Positions 1 to 7,621 of a stretch of 64,000 nucleotides of DNA are shown in pieces. Within the stretch, counting starts at the first letter, position 1, and each line of letters starts with the position of its first letter. The notes beneath the pieces are model-generated. The model saw nothing but the letters and a program-made list of their open reading frames with translations. It did not search any database and was not told the DNA's origin. A program made the translations under genes and the position numbers. Source of the stretch: Dictyobacter vulcani (GTDB taxonomy: Bacteria; Chloroflexota; Ktedonobacteria; Ktedonobacterales; Ktedonobacteraceae); assembly GCF_008974265.1 (NCBI RefSeq), contig NZ_BKZW01000003.1, forward strand, positions 655,275 through 719,274. The letters run 5' to 3'.

Positions 1-200
1 TCGTCCTCGACCGTTTCCAGTCCAGTGGGATCCGCTAGCAAGCGCGCGACTCCCTCGACCCAATCCAGCTTCAGTGTGCCATTTTCGCTCCCGAGTTCCG
101 CCATCTTGCCCGCGCTACGGCGCAAGAAGCCAGCTGCATCCTCTGCAACTAGCTGCTCAAGCGCCGCCGAATGGTGTATCGTCGTCTGCCCATCTGTCAT
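1..200 (-). CDS. Partial protein of unknown function (5' part only)
   Basis: On the minus strand an ATG at 200 opens a frame that stays open to the left edge (about 66 codons, beginning MTDGQTTIHHSAALEQ), so the gene continues outside the window. It begins 21 bp after the stop of the upstream sugar isomerase gene, which suggests one transcript. I recognise no domain in this fragment; it is acidic, helical-looking and has no signal peptide. The operon context suggests a role in sugar metabolism, but that is inference only. Confidence 0.55.
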   Translation of the reverse strand, partial: MTDGQTTIHHSAALEQLVAEDAAGFLRRSAGKMAELGSENGTLKLDWVEGVARLLADPTGLETVED

Positions 201-221
201 CGCAAAAACCTCTTCTTGTTT

Positions 222-1022
222 TTATACTGCCTGTTTACTACTCTCAGTCCACTGAGTACGTAGTGTAGCCAGGGCTGGACCAGCCTCGGCAGCCAGGTAT
301 TTCCAGTTGCACTCGATCGAGATGCGCTGATCATAGCCAGCCTGATGTAAGGCAGCCAGATAGGCGCGAAAATCCTCACCAAAGCGACCAGGGGCCGCGC
401 GTTCCTGCTTCTCGGCCACATGGACATGTGCCAGTAGCGAGCCATAGGGGAGGATCGACTGCGGTTCCTCACCATTGCAAGCCATATGATAGAGGTCTGC
501 TAACAGGCGTGCCCCGGACTGTTCAATGCCTGAGACCATCGCTCCACCCTCAGCGACCGTATTAAAGACGTTGGATTCCTCATAGCGCAATGGCTCAAGT
601 ACAATCTGAACCCCATGTTGACGTGCCTGGTTACTCCAACTGGCCAGATGATCTGCCAGCTGCCTGGTCGCAGCAGCCTTATCTATATCAGCAGGACAGG
701 CTCGAGCCGGCCCACTACCAAAGACAAAGATACGGATCCCAGCCTGTTCCGCCCGCTGCAATGCGGTGCGCATATATTTTTCCAGCCGAGCTCTATCCAC
801 TTGCTGGCTCGGAGATTCTACCAGCGTCAGCTGTGAAGGAAGCAACGAATTTGCCGCCTCAATCGGAAAGGCAAACTGGCGCGCCGAGCGCAATTGTTCC
901 TCAAACTCTTGCTGTGAACGCTCAGGTATCAGAAAACGCTGAACGCTTTCCTCTAGATAGTCATAGGAATGATTACGGAGCTGTGGAATATGCTGAAAAG
1001 ATGTGCAGATACCAAACTTCAT
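222..1022 (-). CDS. Sugar phosphate isomerase/epimerase, TIM-barrel (AP endonuclease family 2)
   Basis: A 266-residue protein of the xylose-isomerase-like TIM-barrel family, cytoplasmic, which in this family isomerises or epimerises sugars or keto-acids using bound metal. The start MKFGICTS at 1022 is preferred because GAGGAAACGACA lies just upstream; an in-frame start at 1049 lacks such a site. Visible family features are the first strand MKFGICT, the ILVLEPLR-like strand (IVLEPLRYEESN) with its metal-ligand Glu, the LLADLYHM strand with a ligand Asp/His and the terminal SIECNW strand with another Glu. It is divergent from the AraC regulator at 1432 and near a sugar ABC importer, so a role in using the imported sugar is likely. 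The exact substrate is unknown. Confidence 0.85.
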   Translation of the reverse strand: MKFGICTSFQHIPQLRNHSYDYLEESVQRFLIPERSQQEFEEQLRSARQFAFPIEAANSLLPSQLTLVESPSQQVDRARLEKYMRTALQRAEQAGIRIFVFGSGPARACPADIDKAAATRQLADHLASWSNQARQHGVQIVLEPLRYEESNVFNTVAEGGAMVSGIEQSGARLLADLYHMACNGEEPQSILPYGSLLAHVHVAEKQERAAPGRFGEDFRAYLAALHQAGYDQRISIECNWKYLAAEAGPALATLRTQWTESSKQAV

Positions 1023-1431
1023 TGTCGTTTCCTCTTTATCTACTAACAACGAACGCGTTACAAAACGCCCAGACGTTCGCTCCTGTTATATAGAAAGTTT
1101 GTCAAAGTGTCCATTCACCCTGCGCCATAAAAATAGCATATCACACATAATTGTTTGCTAGTTGGCAAAGTTAATGATCACCAGTTGGGCGACGCCTTAC
1201 TTTCTGTAATCGGCAGCTCTCCTATATCCAGGCATCGTTTGTCGTCAGTCGGGCAAGGATAGTGCTGGCAGATGGCCTGGGTAGCGCGTTTATAGCTACT
1301 CTTAGCTGGAGCATAAAGTACGTTGCTGGAACTGAATATGTGTTATATATACATAAGTATATGTATTATTTGTCTCTATTTTTCAGCACAGTAATCGTTT
1401 ACTTTTTTGGGGATATGATCAGGAGGATGCA
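1023..1431. promoter_or_regulatory. Divergent intergenic region with an AT-rich inverted repeat
   Basis: About 400 bp separate the divergently transcribed isomerase and AraC genes and hold no convincing ORF. At 1350-1365 lies TACATA-AGTA-TATGTA, an inverted repeat with a 4-base centre in a TATATATA context, about 65 bp before the AraC start. A related ATACATATGTGTAT sequence lies at about 3906-3919, upstream of the sugar ABC operon. It may be the regulator's operator; this is inference from position and symmetry only. Confidence 0.4.
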
Positions 1432-2250
1432 ATGAGGTCAAATAATGAAGAGGCACGGTTGCTCTGGCCTGTAGAGGTAACAGTTGGTGATGTGGTGTAT
1501 CCACCGGGGAGTAGCCTGGGTCCACGTATTCAACCATGGTTGCAATTTGTTTTTGTGTATACTGGTCAGATTACATTGCAGCTAGATGAGTACGTATATT
1601 GTATTCCAGCGAATAGTGCTTTTGTGCTTTACCCGGGTCATCAGGAGTATTTTGTGTTTGCTGATGATTGTGAGACCGTGCATAGCTGGGTGCATCTGGA
1701 TTTTGTGAAGCCTGATCATATGTTGATTGAGCGTTTACAGAAACTGACCTGGCCGCTTCCATTATCTCCAGCGATGCAACAACACATGCACGATGCACTT
1801 GTGCTCAAGGAAAGTACTTTTCCGACCGCTAGCGAGATCCTGAAAAGCCTGGGGATGCAGATCTGCTGGCGATATATTGGTGAGGGTGAACAACTGGCCA
1901 GCAAGAATGGTGGTCTGACGCATAGCGCTGTTGAGCAGGCAGTGCAGTATATTTATGAGCATATTGCCGAGCCACTCACTTTAAGCAAGGTTGCCGACGT
2001 TGTTGCTATCAGTCCTGCCCATTTGATTCGACTGTTTCAGGTGCAGTTGCAGAAAACGCCAATGGCCTATGTGTGGGAGCAGCGCATTGCTATGGGGATC
2101 AAATTACTAGAACAGACTGGCCTCCCTGTTGGCACAATAGCGGAGCGCTGCGGCTTTCAGTCCCGGTTTCACTTCTCCAGGCGTATCCATCAGGCTATTG
2201 GCTATACACCTCTGGAGATACGCCATCGTTCCTGGCGGATTGAGACATGA
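1432..2250 (+). CDS. AraC family transcriptional regulator
   Basis: A 272-residue regulator. Residues about 15-100 form an AraC-type cupin sensing domain (LQFVFVYTGQITLQLDEY, then the PGHQEYFVF strand). The last 100 residues are a double helix-turn-helix AraC domain: AEPLTLSKVADVVAISPAHL, then AIMGIKLLEQTGLPVGTIAERCGF-type second helix ending in FHFSRRIHQAIGYTPLEI, the typical family signature. The start is supported by CAGGAGG 7 bases upstream. It faces away from the sugar isomerase and lies upstream of a sugar ABC operon, so it is most likely the local, sugar-responsive activator. An ISAs1 element has inserted 50 bp downstream of its stop, between it and the transporter genes. Confidence 0.92.
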   Translation: MRSNNEEARLLWPVEVTVGDVVYPPGSSLGPRIQPWLQFVFVYTGQITLQLDEYVYCIPANSAFVLYPGHQEYFVFADDCETVHSWVHLDFVKPDHMLIERLQKLTWPLPLSPAMQQHMHDALVLKESTFPTASEILKSLGMQICWRYIGEGEQLASKNGGLTHSAVEQAVQYIYEHIAEPLTLSKVADVVAISPAHLIRLFQVQLQKTPMAYVWEQRIAMGIKLLEQTGLPVGTIAERCGFQSRFHFSRRIHQAIGYTPLEIRHRSWRIET

Positions 2251-2338
2251 GTGTGAATTTTGTTGTCAGGCCATCTTACTCGTATGCTTGAATGTATACC
2301 CAGGGCTTTCCAATTCTCCTAGAGGAGGTGAAAAAAAA

Positions 2339-2388
2339 GAGATTTCCTTGTAGAATACAAAAAACTTCAAAACCACAAAGGAAATCTC
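2339..2388 (+). promoter_or_regulatory. Hairpin that can mask the transposase ribosome binding site
   Basis: GAGATTTCCTT at 2339-2349 is the exact reverse complement of AAGGAAATCTC at 2378-2388, and the second arm contains the Shine-Dalgarno sequence AAAGGA of the transposase (start 2391). Transcripts entering from outside the IS would fold this stem and hide the site. This is a known way for IS elements to avoid activation by read-through; its operation here is inferred. Confidence 0.6.
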
Positions 2389-2390
2389 AT

Positions 2391-3620
2391 ATGGATTATA
2401 CTACCTTGGCGGTCAAGAGAGCATCCGTGACGAATGAAGAAAGCCTTCTGTTGCTCTCACTGTACGAAGCGTTCCAAGCCCTCCCAGACCCACGACGTGC
2501 TCAAGGAAGACGCTACGAACTCGCCTTGATCCTGTGTTTGTTGGTGCTGGCCAAATTGGCCGGGCAAAAGAGTTTGTGTGGAGCGACCGAATGGCTGCGT
2601 CATCGCAAGGTCACCCTTGCTGAGCGCTTTGGGTTACGCCGAAGCAGTCTGCCCTGTCAGATGACCTATTGCCATGTCTTAGCAGCCATTGACGCCAAGC
2701 GCCTTGACGAGATCCTGTCGGCATTTTTCCAGCGTTGGGAGGCTCAAACCCGATGTGGAGAGGAACCCAGTCGCTTGCTCACGCCCGAAGGCCACGCTGA
2801 TCATCGGCACCTGGCAATTGATGGCAAAGCGCTTCGGGCCGCGAGCAAACAAGCTCATCCGATCCATCAACTCAGTTGTTATGAGGTGAGTACTGGCAGA
2901 GTTCTCTGGCATTGCGATGTGCGAGAAAAGCACAATGAAATCAGTGATCTCAAGCCACTATTGACCACCGAGACCGTGAAAGGACGTATTCTGAGCCTGG
3001 ATGCTTTGCATACCCAACGAGCGTTTTGTGCGCAGACCAAGCGGCTTGAAGGGGACTATCTCCTCATTGCCAAAGACAATCAGCCAACGCTGAAAGAAGA
3101 TATTGCTGATCTCTTCGAGGATCCTACTCCTGACCGTCGACGCTGGCAGGAAGCCGAAACGTGGGACAAAGGCCATGGGCGGCTGGAACATCGTCAGATT
3201 GTGTGCAGCCCAGACTTGAACGACTGGTTTGCCAAAGAGTGGCAAGGAATTGAGCAGGTCTTTCGCATCGAACGCACGACACGCTTTCTCAAAACAGGAG
3301 AGAGCCGCCATGAAGTCGTCTATGGGTTGAGTAGCCTTTCCTTACAAAAAGCGCCAGCCTCACAAATTTTAGCATTGATAAGAGAGCATTGGGCCATTGA
3401 AAATCGCTTACATTGGCGTCGCGACGTGACACTGGGAGAAGATGCATGCCAAACCCGAACGGGCCTTGTTCCCAGTCGCCTTGCTCAACTGAACAGTACC
3501 GTCTTAAGTTTGATGGATCGTGTCGGCGTGCGCAATGTTGCCCGACAGATGCGCTATTTCGATGCATCATATGACAAGGCTCTTGATCTCTTGCTTACTG
3601 GCTACTGTTCCGTTTTCTAG
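2391..3620 (+). CDS. ISAs1 family transposase (DDE)
   Basis: A 409-residue transposase. The start MDYTTLAV at 2391 follows AAAGGAAATCTC; an upstream in-frame ATG at 2292 lies outside the element. The N-terminal ISAs1 domain (FQALPDPRRAQGRRYELALI, then LLVLAKLAGQKSLCGATEW) is followed by a DDE core with visible catalytic residues D144 (IDGKALR), D204 (LSLDALHTQ) and E337 (EHWAIENRLHW). The stop codon TAG at 3618 is made by the inner right terminal repeat. A second, decayed relative lies at 60432-61643. Confidence 0.93.
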   Translation: MDYTTLAVKRASVTNEESLLLLSLYEAFQALPDPRRAQGRRYELALILCLLVLAKLAGQKSLCGATEWLRHRKVTLAERFGLRRSSLPCQMTYCHVLAAIDAKRLDEILSAFFQRWEAQTRCGEEPSRLLTPEGHADHRHLAIDGKALRAASKQAHPIHQLSCYEVSTGRVLWHCDVREKHNEISDLKPLLTTETVKGRILSLDALHTQRAFCAQTKRLEGDYLLIAKDNQPTLKEDIADLFEDPTPDRRRWQEAETWDKGHGRLEHRQIVCSPDLNDWFAKEWQGIEQVFRIERTTRFLKTGESRHEVVYGLSSLSLQKAPASQILALIREHWAIENRLHWRRDVTLGEDACQTRTGLVPSRLAQLNSTVLSLMDRVGVRNVARQMRYFDASYDKALDLLLTGYCSVF

Positions 3621-3635
3621 AATTGGAAAGCCCTG
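3618..3635 (-). repeat. Inner right terminal inverted repeat of the ISAs1 element
   Basis: TAGAATTGGAAAGCCCTG matches the left end at 2301-2318 in inverted orientation. It sits where the right end of a normal-length element would be, directly at the transposase stop. The copy used in the last transposition is the outer one at 3761-3778, as shown by the target duplication. Confidence 0.85.
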
Positions 3636-3934
3636 CGTGTGATGGCAGTGCTATCCAATTCTGGTTGCAAGCGGGGATGCAAGGGGCGGCCTGCCTCTTG
3701 CCGGAGCGCGAGGCGTCCTCGCATCTCCTCCCTCTTCTCCCGCCGAAGGCGGGACAAAAAGAGAATTGGAAAGCCCTGAATGTATACCACACCATATTGC
3801 TCAAACGACCAATATAAGGTAATATAGGGTGGCATGGGAGCGCGGTCACATAACTGGCGGCTCCTTTTCTGTGGTCATTTATGATTACTCTGCTTTGCCT
3901 GAATCATACATATGTGTATTTAACAGTAATTTTT

Positions 3935-3950
3935 CTGTATGATCATACAG
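3935..3950. promoter_or_regulatory. Perfect 16-bp palindrome upstream of sugar ABC operon
   Basis: CTGTATGATCATACAG is a perfect palindrome about 200 bp before the first permease gene. Nearby at about 3906-3919 is the near-palindrome ATACATATGTGTAT, similar to the inverted repeat in front of the AraC gene. Both are candidate operator sites. The palindromic repeat element at 3981-4119 now separates them from the operon start. Confidence 0.45.
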
Positions 3951-3980
3951 GCTTAACTTGAGCTAACTAGACTAGTACAT

Positions 3981-4119
3981 TGTCAAACTTCGTGTGATGG
4001 GTTGTGCGCCCGCTACGCGGGCGGGATGGGGGGAGATGCCGGGGGCACAGCCCCCGATCCCCCAGTCAAGGGGCTCGCCGCCCTTGCATCCCCGCCTCCC
4101 CATCAAATGATGTCTGACA
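3981..4119. repeat. GC-rich palindromic repeat (MITE-like)
   Basis: A 139-bp block unlike its AT-rich surroundings. Its ends, TGTCAAACTTCG and TGATGTCTGACA, form imperfect inverted repeats that extend as GTGATGGG/CCCATCA. Inside are strong hairpins (GCGCCCGCTACGCGGGCGGG and GGGGGCACAGCCCCC). It has no ORF. The segment CCGCCCTTGCATCCCCGC recurs inverted within the tail of the ISAs1 element at about 3672-3692, so the sequence is repeated in this genome. Whether it is a true MITE cannot be decided from one copy. Confidence 0.6.
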
Positions 4120-4150
4120 GACTACCAGGGCATACCAGTTATAGGATGGA

Positions 4151-5119
4151 ATGATGGCTTTGAAGCAGAATGTAAGTGTGCCAGGATACCAGACGAAGAA
4201 AATTAATCATTCGTGGGTCTGGCACCTGCGGCGTTGGACCTCAACAGGACAGGCCTACGTCTATCTCTTACCTGCCTTTATTGTTCTGGCCGTATTTTCG
4301 TATGGGCCGGCCGCCTTTGTCTTTTATATGAGTCTTTTTAAATGGAGCTTCCTGAACCAGGGAGTCCAACCATTTATTGGCCTGGCCAATTACGAGTATC
4401 TATTACATAGCGCCACCTTCTGGCATGCTTTGCAGACAACTGTACTGTATGTGATCATTTCGGTTCCCCTACAATTATTTCTCGCTTTGTTTCTGGCGCT
4501 GTGTTTGATGTCGGGTATTCGAGCCAAAGCCTTCTGGCGACTGTTGATTTTTATGCCATTTATCACACCTCTGGTTGCCACAACCGCGATCTGGTACTGG
4601 ATGTTTGATAAATATCATGGTCTGTTCGATGGCTTGTTGAGGTTGCTACATCTACCCGCGATTGATTGGCTGGGTGACCCGCACTGGACCCTCTTTAGTA
4701 TTATCCTCTACACCACCTGGAAATCAGCCGGTTTTAGCCTGGTGATCTTTCTGGCAGGCCTGGGGAATATCCCAACCGAGCTTAAAGAGGCAGCCCGGGT
4801 TGATGGAGCGGGAAGCTGGCATATTTTTCGCCATATCACCTGGCCAATGTTAATTCCGATCACTCTAGTCGTCATGTTATTGGGTACTATTGAAGCCTTC
4901 AAAATGTTTCAGCCAGCCTTTCTGCTGGTTGGTCCAGTGGGAGGCCCTGACAATTCCGCGAACACTTTGGGGTTATATCTTTTCTCAGAAGGTTTCTCTA
5001 CGAATCCCCATGATGGACGTGGCGCGGCCATCTCGGTCATCTTATTTTTATTAGTCTTTATTGTTTCGATTGTGCAGTTCACTCTCTCCCGACGAGGAAC
5101 GCAGGCGGTAGAAGCATGA
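4151..5119 (+). CDS. Carbohydrate ABC transporter permease (MalF-like)
   Basis: A 322-residue integral membrane permease of the CUT1 sugar importer type. It has six predicted membrane segments starting with YVYLLPAFIVLAVFSYGPAA, and the coupling-loop EAA motif ELKEAARVDGAGSWHIFRHI at about residues 213-232, which docks to the ATPase. The gene overlaps the next permease gene by ATGA (5116-5119), so the two are translationally coupled. The operon encodes two permeases and a binding protein but no ATPase, as is common when a shared MsmK/MalK-type ATPase is encoded elsewhere. Two adjacent ATG codons (4151, 4154) could serve as start; GGATGGA lies just before. Confidence 0.92.
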   Translation: MMALKQNVSVPGYQTKKINHSWVWHLRRWTSTGQAYVYLLPAFIVLAVFSYGPAAFVFYMSLFKWSFLNQGVQPFIGLANYEYLLHSATFWHALQTTVLYVIISVPLQLFLALFLALCLMSGIRAKAFWRLLIFMPFITPLVATTAIWYWMFDKYHGLFDGLLRLLHLPAIDWLGDPHWTLFSIILYTTWKSAGFSLVIFLAGLGNIPTELKEAARVDGAGSWHIFRHITWPMLIPITLVVMLLGTIEAFKMFQPAFLLVGPVGGPDNSANTLGLYLFSEGFSTNPHDGRGAAISVILFLLVFIVSIVQFTLSRRGTQAVEA

Positions 5120-6014
5120 AGACCAAAGAGGAGTTCCGCGTCATGGCGAGCAGACGCCGAAGAGCGCTCAGAAACCGACAAGGGAAGAGTTGGAGCTATT
5201 TGCATACTCAGACCGTGCTGCGTTATTTTTTCATCATTGTCGCAGCCGTCTTCGCCTTTTTCCCAATCTACTGGGTGGGAATCACATCGCTACTCACCAC
5301 GCATAGTGCTGCCGATGTCGTCCCGCACTTCTGGCCGGACTGGGAATGGTCTAACTATAGCCGGGCCTGGGATCTGGCACCGTGGCTACAGTTCTTTTTG
5401 AACAGCATCTTTGTTGCCACCTGTACCGTTGCTCTGTCAGTGCTGACCTCGTTGCTGGCTGGATATGCCTTTGGCACCATGAAATTTCCCGGTCGCACCA
5501 TCTTGTTTTTGCTGGCCCTCGGACTGATCATGATCCCTGGCGAAGCCACCTTGATCCCAAGCTATCTGATCGTCTCAAACCTGGGTTGGATTGACACCTA
5601 CCAGGTGCAGATTATCCCATATGCCGTAAGTATCTCAGGCATCTTTCTAATCCGACAATTTTTTCTATCCCTGCCGCCATCCCTATGGGAAGCGGCCCAG
5701 CTAGACGGCTGCTCGCGCTTCGGTTTTCTGTGGCGCATCGCAGCCCTCTAGCCCGACCTGCCATTGCCGTTGTTGCCTTGCAGGTTTTTATTGGTAGTTG
5801 GAACTCCTTCCTCTGGCCCTATCTGGTGACCAGTTCGGACGCCCATCGCCCAATCGAAGTTGGTTTGCAAGCGTTTATGAGTGGAGAAGGTGGTACAGAT
5901 CCAACCGGACTAGCTGCCGCCGCAACCTTTACAACGCTGCCAGTACTGATTGTCTTCTTACTGGCGCAACGACAATTTATCGAAGGAATATCAGCGGGCA
6001 GCACCAAAGGCTGA
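5116..6014 (+). pseudogene. Carbohydrate ABC transporter permease (MalG-like), frameshifted
   Basis: The second CUT1 permease, about 299 residues when the two frames are joined. Frame one gives the N-terminal membrane region and the EAA motif LWEAAQLDGCSRFGFLWRIA, then hits TAG at 5749. The neighbouring frame continues with PLARPAIAVVALQVFIGSW and FLLAQRQFIEGISAGSTKG to 6014. Adding one C to the CCC run at 5744-5746 would restore an uninterrupted protein, so this may be a sequencing undercall and the gene may be intact in the cell. Membrane protein, partner of the gene at 4151 and the binding protein at 6102. Confidence 0.85.
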
Positions 6015-6101
6015 TTGTTTATAGCCATGATGCTGTTCGTTCTCTCATATTTTTTATGTGTTTGTTTATTTTTTCTTCTATCCATGAAGGAAAGGGATTT
6101 T

Positions 6102-7448
6102 ATGTATCGCAAATGGTTTCACCCCACGTTCGTTTTGCTCGTGCTCACAGTTCTACTCTTATCTGCCTGTGGTACAGCAGCGGATACAACCGACCAGGGC
6201 AATAAGGGGGGAACAAGCAACAGCAGTGACCCAACCAGCTTTGATGCCAACAAGCAGTATTCGATTAATTTCTGGGAGGCTTTCGCCGCTGGAGCCAACA
6301 AGACTAGCCTGGAAAGCCTGACCAAAGAATATATGGCCAAGCATCCCAAGGTTAAAATCAACCTGCAGGCCTACGATTCGTATCCAACCCTGCAGACAAA
6401 GTTGAATGCAGCTATTGCCGCCAAAAATCCACCAGCCATCGCACAGGTTTATGAGAACTGGGCCGTTCAGTATAAGCAGAACAACAATATTGTTTCTCTG
6501 AAACCATATATTGCTGGTAAAAATGGCTTGAGCAACTCAGAGCTTTCCGACTTTTATCCTTCGCTGTTAAAAGATGGCCAGATCGATGGCGAGCAGTATA
6601 TGATGCCCTTTAACAAGAGTGATGAAGTCGTTTACTATAATGCTGATGTCCTGAAGAAATACAATCTCACCCCACCAACCACCTGGGAGGAGATGATCAA
6701 AGATGTAGCCAAGGTTACCAAGAGCGATGGTTCACAGTGGGGTCTCTCATTAACACCAAGCGTCGATGAGTGGTCCATTTTGTATAAAGCCCTGGGTGGA
6801 AAAGATTTTGTTTCTGCTGACGGTCAGAAAGTCACCTTTACGCAGGATAACAACAAAACCTATGCCAAAGCCGCCCTGGAAACCCTGGCTCCATTGGTCA
6901 AAGCCGGTGCCGTGCATGTGACCAAGCAATATGGTTGGCAGAACGACTTCACTTCTCAAAAAGCTGTCTTTGGTATCAGCACAGTGGCCAGCTATAGCTT
7001 CCTGAAAGCTTCAGTCAAAAATAGCTTCAACTTCAATCAAGCAGCTATTCCTGGTGGTCCTGGTGGACAATACACCGTTCTGTACGGCACCAACCTCTCG
7101 CTCTTCAAAGGCGTTAGCGATGACACCCGCGCCGTTGCCTGGGATTATCTGAAATTCCTGATCAGCAAAGAGACCAACACCACCTTCGTCCAGAAGACCG
7201 GTTACCTGCCTATTCGTCAGTCTGTGTATAGCAGTCCTGATATGCAGGCCTACTATACCAAGACACCTGCTCGTAAGGTTGGCTCAGAGCAGATCAATAA
7301 CGCCTTCGTTGCTTCCAGCGCTCCTGGTTGGCAGAAGTGCCGTGATGAGATCACCAACGATTACACTAGCGTTCTCAATGGTCAGACCACATCTGATGCT
7401 GCCCTGACCAAAATGGAGCAACAGTGTAACGATGCCTTGAACGGATAA
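6102..7448 (+). CDS. Extracellular sugar-binding lipoprotein of ABC importer
   Basis: A 448-residue solute-binding protein of family 1 (SBP_bac_1). The start MYRKWFHPTF at 6102 is chosen because AAGGAAAGGG precedes it and because it places a standard lipoprotein signal at residues 1-23 with lipobox LSAC (Cys23); an upstream in-frame ATG at 6015 would bury this signal. The mature part starts with a Ser/Asn/Gly-rich linker, then YSINFWEAFAAG, a first strand typical of sugar-binding proteins. It should capture an oligosaccharide outside the membrane and deliver it to the two permeases encoded just upstream. The substrate is not evident. Confidence 0.92.
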   Translation: MYRKWFHPTFVLLVLTVLLLSACGTAADTTDQGNKGGTSNSSDPTSFDANKQYSINFWEAFAAGANKTSLESLTKEYMAKHPKVKINLQAYDSYPTLQTKLNAAIAAKNPPAIAQVYENWAVQYKQNNNIVSLKPYIAGKNGLSNSELSDFYPSLLKDGQIDGEQYMMPFNKSDEVVYYNADVLKKYNLTPPTTWEEMIKDVAKVTKSDGSQWGLSLTPSVDEWSILYKALGGKDFVSADGQKVTFTQDNNKTYAKAALETLAPLVKAGAVHVTKQYGWQNDFTSQKAVFGISTVASYSFLKASVKNSFNFNQAAIPGGPGGQYTVLYGTNLSLFKGVSDDTRAVAWDYLKFLISKETNTTFVQKTGYLPIRQSVYSSPDMQAYYTKTPARKVGSEQINNAFVASSAPGWQKCRDEITNDYTSVLNGQTTSDAALTKMEQQCNDALNG

Positions 7449-7471
7449 ACAAGGCCATCCCCCAAAGAGAG

Positions 7472-7506
7472 AAGACGATCGTAACTATTACGGTCGTCTT
7501 TTTTCT
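7472..7506 (+). terminator. Rho-independent terminator of sugar ABC operon
   Basis: AAGACGATCGTAA and TTACGGTCGTCTT pair with a CTA loop and are followed by TTTTC. It lies 24 bp after the binding-protein stop codon. Confidence 0.88.
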
Positions 7507-7621
7507 TTGCGTGGATTCCTTGAAAACTTATGTGTACGACTGATGGGCAGAGGATGGCTGGATGTGCGATACTGTTTTTTTATTAGTAATAGTGTAGTTA
7601 GAGAGGGAAAGAAAAAGAAGT

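Larger units (their letters stand above)
2301..3778 (+). mobile_element. ISAs1 family insertion sequence with an extra right end
   Basis: A 1478-bp element bounded by CAGGGCTTTCCAATTCT at 2301 and its reverse complement ending at 3778, with a perfect 10-bp target duplication outside. A second, internal copy of the right terminal repeat ends at 3635, so the element carries an additional 143-bp tail (3636-3778) beyond the normal IS end. The tail includes GC-rich sequence matching part of the palindromic repeat at 3981-4119. The transposase gene appears intact. Confidence 0.9.
2291..3788. repeat. 10-bp target site duplication around ISAs1 element
   Basis: AATGTATACC occurs exactly at 2291-2300 and 3779-3788, directly abutting the two outer ends of the ISAs1 element. 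This is a typical 8-10 bp duplication for the family. The pre-insertion sequence can be read as one copy joining GTATGCTTG to ACACCATATTGC. Confidence 0.9.

Noticed and set aside
590..1093. 167-codon open frame on the plus strand
   Set aside because: It lies antisense to the well-supported sugar isomerase gene, has no ribosome binding site and no familiar sequence.
6015..6101. Longer N-terminus for the sugar-binding protein
   Set aside because: It would add a second hydrophobic segment before a perfect lipoprotein signal; the ribosome binding site supports 6102.
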